Shown piece after piece: positions 23,099 through 28,230 of a stretch of DNA of 28,230 nucleotides. A program made the translations under genes and the position numbers. The notes under the pieces were generated by a model, which was given only the letters and a program-made list of their open reading frames with translations, was not told the origin of the DNA and made no database searches. Source of the DNA: Christensenella sp. UBA767 (GTDB taxonomy: Bacteria; Bacillota; Clostridia; Christensenellales; CAG-917); NCBI GenBank assembly GCA_002297185.1, contig DBJV01000114.1:1-28230 (forward strand). The letters are read 5' to 3'. The first letter of the stretch is position 1, and each line of letters begins with the position of its first letter.

Positions 23099-23239
23099 AA
23101 AACACGAATAGTGTTGCAAAATACCGAATATGGGCCGAAAATGGCGTAAAAGTCGAAATAATAGACATATAAAAACACGAATAGTGTTGTAAGATACGAA
23201 ATTTTATCAAAACACGAAATGTGTATTTGATAAAAATAG
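23099..23239. promoter_or_regulatory. Three ACAC-N5-GTGT dyads in the udk-psuG gap
   Basis: Two near-identical units, AACACGAATAGTGTTG at 23101-23116 and 23174-23189, with matching flanks, and a third form ACACGAAATGTGT (23212-23224). The third is embedded in a longer dyad TTTTATCAAA...TTTGATAAAA (23204-23236). There is no T-run after it, so it is not a terminator. Possible operators for a dimeric regulator, or RNA hairpins controlling psuG and downstream genes. No convincing promoter is seen here. Confidence 0.5.
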
Positions 23240-23269
23240 AGCAAAAAAACGTATATACAAGGTGAAAGA

Positions 23270-24196
23270 ATGAATATACAATTGAAAATTTCCGACGAGG
23301 TTAAAAACGCACTTAGCAAGGGTAAACCCGTAGTTGCGCTTGAATCTACGATTATATCGCATGGTATGCCGTATCCCAAGAACGTGCAGACCGCACTCAC
23401 GGTTGAGCAAACCGTCAGAGACAACGGAGCCGTGCCTGCAACGATTGCAATTATAAACGGCGTATGCACGGTGGGTTGCTCAAAAGAAGAAATAGAGCAT
23501 CTCGGAAAGGCAGGACTTTCCGTAACGAAAACGAGCAGGCGCGATATTCCCGTCATTGTTGCAAAAGGACTTGACGGTGCGACGACTGTGGCATCGACTA
23601 TGATACTTGCAGCAATGGCAGGCATCAAGGTGTTTGCAACGGGCGGTATAGGCGGCGTGCATAGAGGCGCACAAGAGACTATGGATATCTCCGCCGACCT
23701 CGAAGAACTTGCACGCACTCCCGTCAACGTCGTTTGCGCAGGGGCAAAGAGCATACTCGATTTGGGACTTACTCTCGAGTATCTTGAAACCAAGGGCGTT
23801 GCCGTCATCGGCTATCAAACGAGTGAACTTCCTGCGTTCTTTACTCGCAAGAGCGGATACAAAGTGCCTATGCGTATGGACACTCCGCTTGAAATCGCAA
23901 GTGCAATATATGCAAAAGACGCTATGAATCTCGGTGGTGGTATGCTCGTTTGCAATCCCATTCCCGAGCAGTATTCTATGGATGCGGACTATATCGAAAG
24001 CGTAATTCAAGAGGCTGTGAGCGAGGCAAACGCTCTCGGTGTAAAAGGCAAAGACATCACGCCGTTTTTGCTTGACAAAATACAAAAAATCACGGGCGGA
24101 GAAAGCCTTGAAAGCAATATCAAACTTGTGCTTAACAACGCAACTCTTGCATCAAAGGTTGCAAGCGAACTCTCGCGCCTTGAAAATAATAAGTGA
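23270..24196 (+). CDS. psuG: Pseudouridine-5'-phosphate glycosidase
   Basis: 308 residues. Reversibly splits pseudouridine-5'-phosphate into uracil and ribose-5-phosphate; breakdown is the physiological direction. VALESTIISHGMPYP (about 22-36) carries the catalytic glutamate, KTSRRDIP (about 87-94) a conserved lysine, GGIGGVHRGAQETMDIS (about 125-142) the metal/phosphate loop and VVCAGAKSILDL the second lysine. Length normal. AAGGTGAAAG precedes ATG 23270. The usual partner kinase PsuK, which makes the substrate from pseudouridine, is not in this window. The uracil and ribose-5-phosphate products fit the surrounding nucleoside locus. Confidence 0.94.
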   Translation: MNIQLKISDEVKNALSKGKPVVALESTIISHGMPYPKNVQTALTVEQTVRDNGAVPATIAIINGVCTVGCSKEEIEHLGKAGLSVTKTSRRDIPVIVAKGLDGATTVASTMILAAMAGIKVFATGGIGGVHRGAQETMDISADLEELARTPVNVVCAGAKSILDLGLTLEYLETKGVAVIGYQTSELPAFFTRKSGYKVPMRMDTPLEIASAIYAKDAMNLGGGMLVCNPIPEQYSMDADYIESVIQEAVSEANALGVKGKDITPFLLDKIQKITGGESLESNIKLVLNNATLASKVASELSRLENNK

Positions 24197-24204
24197 GGAA
24201 TATT

Positions 24205-24873
24205 ATGGTCATCAAAGATATTTTGAGCAAATGCGATCACACTCTTCTTTCCCAAACTGCAACTTGGGAAGAAATCAAAGCAATATGCGACGACGGTATG
24301 AAATACCATACGGCATCCGTGTGCATACCGCCTTGCTATGTGAAAGCGGCAAAAGAGTATGTGGGCGACCGCCTTGCAATCTGCACGGTTATAGGTTTCC
24401 CCAACGGCTACAACACCACCGCCGTTAAGAATTTCGAAACCGCAGACGCACTCAAAAACGGCGCGGACGAAATCGATATGGTCATCAATATCGGCGAACT
24501 CAAAGCAGGCAACTATCAATACGTCGAGGACGAAATCAGAACGCTCAAACAAACTTGCGGCGACAAAATCCTCAAAGTCATTATCGAGACTTGCTTGCTC
24601 ACCGACGATGAGAAAATCAAGATGTGCGAAATTGTCACACGCGCAGGCGCGGACTTTATAAAGACGTCCACGGGATTCTCGAAGGCAGGCGCAACGTTTG
24701 AGGACATCAAACTTTTTTCCGAACATATCGGCAGCAACGTTCGTATGAAAGCGGCAGGCGGCATTTCTTCAATCGAGGATGCAGAGGAGTTTGTAAGACT
24801 CGGCGCAGAAAGACTCGGCACGAGCCGTATTGTCAAAATCGTCAAAAAGCAAGAGTCGGAAGGCGAGTATTGA
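24205..24873 (+). CDS. deoC: Deoxyribose-phosphate aldolase
   Basis: 222 residues. Cleaves 2-deoxyribose-5-phosphate to acetaldehyde and glyceraldehyde-3-phosphate through a Schiff base. Active-site residues are in place: D91 (DEIDMVINIG), the Schiff-base lysine K153 (DFIKTSTGF) and K182 (RMKAAGGIS). ATG 24205 is chosen because GAGGAA (24195-24200) precedes it; the upstream GTG overlaps psuG. It is the final step of deoxynucleoside breakdown started by Pdp, DeoD and DeoB in this locus, linking it to glycolysis. Confidence 0.94.
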   Translation: MVIKDILSKCDHTLLSQTATWEEIKAICDDGMKYHTASVCIPPCYVKAAKEYVGDRLAICTVIGFPNGYNTTAVKNFETADALKNGADEIDMVINIGELKAGNYQYVEDEIRTLKQTCGDKILKVIIETCLLTDDEKIKMCEIVTRAGADFIKTSTGFSKAGATFEDIKLFSEHIGSNVRMKAAGGISSIEDAEEFVRLGAERLGTSRIVKIVKKQESEGEY

Positions 24874-24886
24874 TATAGACACATAT

Positions 24887-24910
24887 AAGACTTCGTGCAT
24901 ATGAAGTCTT
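24887..24910 (+). other. Hairpin in the deoC-deoD gap
   Basis: AAGACTTC (24887-24894) and GAAGTCTT (24903-24910) form a perfect stem with an 8-base loop and no T-run, so it is more likely an RNA processing or stability element than a terminator. Downstream the palindromic octamer TATGCGCA occurs twice within 30 bases. No gene is visible in 24874-25028. Confidence 0.4.
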
Positions 24911-25028
24911 GCAATATATGCGCATAGATAAATATGCGCAAATCGCACAAAGCGACGTTTATCGATACGTTTACATATGTTAAAGCGTGCATTTGTGCAA
25001 TCAAATACAAATTTATGGAGGGAAAAAT

Positions 25029-25736
25029 ATGTCAGTTCCAACCCCGCACATCACGGCAAAACTCGGTGATTTCGCAGATACCGTTCTTATGCCGGGCGAT
25101 CCGCTACGCTCCAAATTTATTGCGGAAAACTTCCTTGAAAACGCCGTTTTGGTCAACAACGTAAGAGGCGTACAAGGCTATACGGGATACTATAAAGGCA
25201 AGAGAGTGTCCGTTATGGCGTCCGGTATGGGACAGCCTGCAATCGGCATTTATTCGTATGAACTTTTCAACTTCTACGACGTAAAGAATATTATCCGTAT
25301 AGGCTCTTGCGGTTCTTTCGATAAGGACTTGCACGCAAAGGATATCATCATTGCAATGGGTGCTTGCACCAACGGAAATTACGCAATGCAATACAATCTT
25401 CCCGGCACGTTCTGCCCGATTGCCGACTTTGACCTCGTGCGCAGAGCCGCGGAACTTTGCGAGAAAGCAGGCGTAAATTACAAGGTTGGCAACATCTTCT
25501 CGTCGGACACTTTCTACGACGACGCAAACAGCGGTATGCAATGGGCAAAGATGGGCGTTCTCGGCGTTGAGATGGAATCTGCCGCGCTTTACTGCAACGC
25601 TGCTCGCGCTGGCAAAAAAGCACTTTGCATCTGCACGGTTTCGGACAGTTTCATTTATCCGGAAGAGAACACGACGGCGGAAGAAAGACAAAATTCTTTC
25701 ACCAAAATGATGGAAATCGCGCTCGAACTTGCATAA
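25029..25736 (+). CDS. deoD: Purine-nucleoside phosphorylase (DeoD type)
   Basis: 235 residues, the standard length of hexameric DeoD. Phosphorolyses inosine, guanosine, adenosine and deoxy forms to base plus (deoxy)ribose-1-phosphate. Visible are TPHITAK near the N-terminus, the phosphate-binding VLMPGDPLRSKF (about 19-30), GSCGSF (about 90), the nucleoside-binding VLGVEMESAALY and the catalytic aspartate in TVSDSFI. ATG 25029 follows GGAGGG (25017-25022); the longer reading from 24987 has no ribosome binding site. Works with Pdp to supply sugar phosphate to DeoB, the next gene. Confidence 0.95.
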   Translation: MSVPTPHITAKLGDFADTVLMPGDPLRSKFIAENFLENAVLVNNVRGVQGYTGYYKGKRVSVMASGMGQPAIGIYSYELFNFYDVKNIIRIGSCGSFDKDLHAKDIIIAMGACTNGNYAMQYNLPGTFCPIADFDLVRRAAELCEKAGVNYKVGNIFSSDTFYDDANSGMQWAKMGVLGVEMESAALYCNAARAGKKALCICTVSDSFIYPEENTTAEERQNSFTKMMEIALELA

Positions 25737-25781
25737 TTTGAGCGTGTAGAGCAACATATTATCGTTGTATAAGAGGTAAAT

Positions 25782-26945
25782 ATGAGCAAAAGAGTATTTA
25801 TTATTGTTCTTGACAGTTGCGGTTGCGGCGAAATGCCCGATGCATACCTTTGGCACGACGAGGGCAGCAACACTCTCGGCGCAATAAGAAAGGACGAGCA
25901 TTTTGATTGTCCCAACCTCGTAAGCCTCGGACTTTTCAACATCGAGGGCGTGGGCGGAGGCGTTTCCGCTCCCAGAGCGAGTTTTGCGAGAATGAAAGAA
26001 ACGTCCATGGGCAAAGATACCACAATCGGACATTGGGAAATCGCAGGTATCATCTCGCCAAAGCCGCTCCCGACCTATCCCAACGGTTTTCCCGATGACG
26101 TTATCGAGGAATTTGAAAAGCGCACGGGCAGAAAAGTGCTTTGCAACAAGCCGTATTCCGGCACCGAAGTCATAAAAGATTACGGCGAAGAGCATATCAA
26201 AACGGGCGCACTCATCGTCTATACGTCTGCGGACAGCGTTTTTCAAATCGCAGCGCACGAGGACGTCGTTCCCGTACCCGAACTTTATCGCTATTGCCAA
26301 ATCGCAAGAGATATGCTTCAAGGCGAGCATTGCGTAGGCAGAGTTATCGCACGTCCGTTCACGGGCGAGTGGCCGTTTACGCGTACGTCCAACAGACACG
26401 ATTATTCCTTGATTCCGCCGCACACCACCATGCTCGACGTGCTTAAAAAGCACGATCTTGCCACGATTTCAGTCGGCAAAATCTACGATATTTTCGCAGG
26501 CAAGAGCGTGAGCGAATCCAACCGCACCACGTCCAACGCCAACGGTATGGAAGTCACTCTCGACATCCAAAAGCGCGATTTCGAGGGTTTGTGCTTTGTC
26601 AATTTGGTGGATTTCGATATGAAATACGGTCATCGCAACGACATCGTGGGCTATGCGAGCGCAATGACGGAATTTGACCGTTATCTCGGCGAATTTATGA
26701 AGAATATGCGCAAGGACGATGTGCTTATCATCACCGCAGACCACGGTTGCGATCCGTCCACACCTTCAACCGACCATTCGCGCGAGTACGTGCCTATGAT
26801 CGTCTATGGAGACGGCATCAAAGCAGGCGTCGATCTCGGCACGAGAGGCACGTTTGCGGATATCTCTGCAACGGTGCTTGACTATCTCGGCGTTCCGCAA
26901 GAGGACACCGCAGGCGAGAGTTTCCTTTCAAAAGTTGCAAAATAA
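25782..26945 (+). CDS. deoB: Phosphopentomutase
   Basis: 387 residues, alkaline-phosphatase superfamily. Interconverts (deoxy)ribose-1-phosphate and (deoxy)ribose-5-phosphate, using two Mn ions and a phosphothreonine. D11 (IVLDSCGCGEMPDA), the nucleophile Thr in GKDTTIGHWE (about 78-87), DFDMKYGHRND, TADHGCDP and STDHSREYVPM are all present. Length normal. AAGAGGT precedes ATG 25782, 45 bases after deoD. It joins the phosphorylases to DeoC and to the pentose phosphate pathway. Confidence 0.96.
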   Translation: MSKRVFIIVLDSCGCGEMPDAYLWHDEGSNTLGAIRKDEHFDCPNLVSLGLFNIEGVGGGVSAPRASFARMKETSMGKDTTIGHWEIAGIISPKPLPTYPNGFPDDVIEEFEKRTGRKVLCNKPYSGTEVIKDYGEEHIKTGALIVYTSADSVFQIAAHEDVVPVPELYRYCQIARDMLQGEHCVGRVIARPFTGEWPFTRTSNRHDYSLIPPHTTMLDVLKKHDLATISVGKIYDIFAGKSVSESNRTTSNANGMEVTLDIQKRDFEGLCFVNLVDFDMKYGHRNDIVGYASAMTEFDRYLGEFMKNMRKDDVLIITADHGCDPSTPSTDHSREYVPMIVYGDGIKAGVDLGTRGTFADISATVLDYLGVPQEDTAGESFLSKVAK

Positions 26946-26975
26946 TTTTTGAATTGCCAAAGTAAGAGGTGAATT

Positions 26976-27380
26976 ATGACAGACTATAAAAGACTAATGA
27001 CGCTTGCAAACGAGATGCGCACATTCTCGCACGTGCCGTATTCGCACTATCGTGTGGGCGCGGTGCTTGTTGGCAAAAGCGGAAAAGAATATATGGGTTG
27101 CAATCTCGAAAACGCCGCTTATTCGCCGTCCATTTGCGCAGAGCGTACGGCTTTTGCAAAAGCGGTGAGCGAGGGCGAAAAAGAGTTCAAGTGCATAGCA
27201 ATCGTCGGCGGAAGGGAAGGCGAAATATCTCCCGAATGTTCGCCTTGCGGCGTGTGCCGTCAGGTCATGGCGGAGTTTTGCGATGCGGATTTTGAAGTGA
27301 TACTCGGCACTCCCGACAACTTCAAAGTCTATAAATTCAGCGACATTTTGCCCTTGACTTTCACAAGCAAAGAACTGTAA
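26976..27380 (+). CDS. cdd: Cytidine deaminase
   Basis: 134 residues, homotetrameric small type. Deaminates cytidine and deoxycytidine to uridine and deoxyuridine, feeding Pdp and Udk. The zinc site is complete: SICAERTAF (C54, E56) and PCGVCRQ (C91, C94). FSHVPYSHYRVGAVLV and the substrate-contacting GCNLENAAYSPS are typical. AAGAGGTGAA precedes ATG 26976. Last gene of the nucleoside locus; a 15-bp terminator follows. Confidence 0.95.
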   Translation: MTDYKRLMTLANEMRTFSHVPYSHYRVGAVLVGKSGKEYMGCNLENAAYSPSICAERTAFAKAVSEGEKEFKCIAIVGGREGEISPECSPCGVCRQVMAEFCDADFEVILGTPDNFKVYKFSDILPLTFTSKEL

Positions 27381-27400
27381 TTATGTGATTTTCAATATTT

Positions 27401-27441
27401 TTAATAAGAAGGGCGTGCAATGCGCCCTTCTTATTAATTTT
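27401..27441 (+). terminator. Strong terminator of the nucleoside locus
   Basis: A perfect 15-bp stem TTAATAAGAAGGGCG (27401-27415) with CGCCCTTCTTATTAA (27423-27437), loop TGCAATG, then TTTT. Confidence 0.92.
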
Positions 27442-27459
27442 GAAAAAGCAAAAAAAATA

Positions 27460-27488
27460 TTGACAACGTTCAAGTTGTTTGCTATAAC
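27460..27488 (+). promoter_or_regulatory. Promoter with internal dyad before the Fur-family gene
   Basis: TTGACA (27460-27465), 17-bp spacer, TATAAC (27483-27488). The spacer overlaps the dyad ACAAC-GTTCAA-GTTGT (27463-27478), placed where a repressor would block polymerase; autoregulation by the downstream Fur-family protein is plausible. The sequence does not match the classical Fur or PerR box. Confidence 0.7.
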
Positions 27489-27522
27489 ATATGCAAATGA
27501 ATCGCAAATGTAGAGGCGTAAA

Positions 27523-27915
27523 TTGAAAGAATACACCACAAAACAGCGACAACTTATCACAAACGTTCTTAAAAACTGTGATGCATTGACTGCCGACGAG
27601 ATTTTTCTTCAATTAAAAGATGAAAAAGTCAGTCTCAGTACGGTGTATCGCAATCTCGACAAACTTGTCGAGATTAACTTTGTGATAAGAGAATTGTCTA
27701 TAGACGGGAAAAGGTCGCTTTATAGAATTAATAAAACGGCGCTTTGTAAAGGGCATATTCATTTGCAATGCAGTCGTTGCGGAAACGTGATTCATATAAG
27801 CAATTCCGATACGGATAAAATCGGCGACGCCATAAAAGCAAAATACGGCTTTTCAATCGATGAGCAAGCCTTGCCGATAATAGGAATTTGCGAGAGGTGT
27901 AAGAAACTTTTATAG
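27523..27915 (+). CDS. Fur-family metal-responsive transcriptional regulator (Zur-like candidate)
   Basis: 130 residues, begun at TTG 27523 because AGAGG (27512-27516) lies 6 bases upstream and the winged-helix domain starts immediately. The recognition helix SLSTVYRNLDKLVE (about 37-50), the hinge LYRIN (about 67-71), metal-site histidines GHIH (H78, H80) and the structural zinc cysteines CSRC (C83, C86) and CERC (C123, C126) are present. Fur-family proteins repress metal-uptake genes when the metal is bound. Whether it senses Zn, Fe, Mn or peroxide cannot be fixed; the next gene's His/Cys motif favours zinc. It is slightly short at the N-terminus compared with Fur. Own promoter with overlapping dyad. 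Confidence 0.88.
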   Translation: MKEYTTKQRQLITNVLKNCDALTADEIFLQLKDEKVSLSTVYRNLDKLVEINFVIRELSIDGKRSLYRINKTALCKGHIHLQCSRCGNVIHISNSDTDKIGDAIKAKYGFSIDEQALPIIGICERCKKLL

Positions 27916-27924
27916 GAGGGCGAT

Positions 27925-28221
27925 ATGACGCAAAAGCGCAAAATCTCAACGATATTTTTGATCGCATTGTTTGTTGCGGCGTTTTTGCTTGTCGTTTTTT
28001 GCTCTCAACTTGCACACGATCATGATTGTTCGGGTTATGATTGCCCGATTTGTGCAGTATTGCATTTTGCCAAAGAATTTAATTTGAGTATAAAAAAACT
28101 TGTTGCAATAGAGTCTATATTTGCTTTTGTAATCGGACTTTTATTTTATTCAAAAGAAACAAATACAAAACTCGAATGCAATACTAATCCTGTTTCTTTA
28201 AGCGATATTCTTACAATTTAA
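27925..28221 (+). CDS. Small membrane protein with extracytoplasmic His/Cys motif
   Basis: 98 residues. A hydrophobic segment (about 9-28) is followed by HDHDCSGYDCPICAVLH (31-47), holding H31, H33, C35, C40, C43 and H47. A second hydrophobic segment (about 57-75) and a polar tail come next. With a basic N-terminus inside, the His/Cys loop would lie outside the membrane and could bind zinc or another metal. GGAGGG lies 9 bases after the Fur-family stop and precedes ATG 27925, so the two genes form an operon that may continue past the window end. From memory, small proteins with an HDCxGxxCPIC-like motif occur near metal-uptake genes in Clostridia. Function unproven. Confidence 0.72.
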   Translation: MTQKRKISTIFLIALFVAAFLLVVFCSQLAHDHDCSGYDCPICAVLHFAKEFNLSIKKLVAIESIFAFVIGLLFYSKETNTKLECNTNPVSLSDILTI

Positions 28222-28230
28222 TAAATTTCG

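Noticed and set aside
24911..24950. Twice-occurring TATGCGCA considered as a CRISPR or operator array
   Set aside because: Only two 8-base copies with no regular spacers; no CRISPR array or cas gene exists anywhere in the window.
25104..26453. Minus-strand open frame of 449 codons across deoD and deoB
   Set aside because: It spans two clearly recognised enzymes and their intergenic gap, has no ribosome binding site and no recognisable domain.

Overview
The window looks like chromosomal DNA of an uncultured, probably gut-associated Gram-positive bacterium of the Bacillota (Clostridia-like), with moderate GC. The grounds are signal-peptide lipoproteins with LVAC-type lipoboxes, a PepV-type dipeptidase, a YtqB/MnmM-type tRNA methyltransferase, a pdp-type pyrimidine nucleoside phosphorylase, purine-rich ribosome binding sites and dense intrinsic terminators. 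The taxonomic placement is inference.

Layout. Bases 1-220 hold palindromes, a short interspersed-type repeat and a promoter. 221-2941 is an operon of a two-repeat DUF1538 membrane protein and two P-II-like proteins, closed by a bidirectional terminator that also ends a convergent gene (3011-3925, minus) for an exported protein with one membrane anchor and an Arg/Asp/Tyr/Asn-rich cytoplasmic tail. 4060-13270 is one co-directional block of ten phage genes in P22-like order: large terminase, small protein, portal, scaffold, major capsid, small protein, head-tail adaptor, beta-rich neck protein, tiny coiled coil, long coiled coil. It has no integrase, replication, lysis, tail-fibre or regulatory gene, and no broken frame. 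The capsid protein carries a C-terminal InlB/Flg_new-type repeat domain, more usual on bacterial surface proteins. A convergent pepV (minus) follows.

14843-15916 is a non-coding RNA region. It holds tRNA-Gln(CTG) on minus and tRNA-Pro(CGG) on plus. Each tRNA is followed by a look-alike structured element of about 115-121 bp: an outer inverted repeat enclosing the terminator, a second long hairpin with a CTTGCAC core, and a small third hairpin. The arms differ in sequence but keep their pairing. tRNA-Pro is preceded by a promoter plus a 21-nt copy of its own 5' end. Then come mnmM, a low-molecular-weight phosphatase, and two tandem paralogous lipoproteins with a C-terminal transmembrane segment and charged cytoplasmic tail.

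20532-27380 is an eight-gene nucleoside salvage and catabolism locus (pdp, tdk, udk, psuG, deoC, deoD, deoB, cdd). Deaminase and phosphorylases release bases and (deoxy)ribose-1-phosphate, DeoB isomerises this to the 5-phosphate, DeoC cleaves deoxyribose-5-phosphate, PsuG splits pseudouridine-5'-phosphate, and Tdk/Udk recapture thymidine and uridine/cytidine. A strong terminator closes it. The window ends with a Fur-family regulator and a small membrane protein bearing a His/Cys metal-binding motif, probably the start of a metal-homeostasis operon.

The best candidates for something undescribed are the isolated head-and-packaging cassette with its decorated capsid, the paired tRNA-trailing elements, and the doubly anchored lipoprotein pair.
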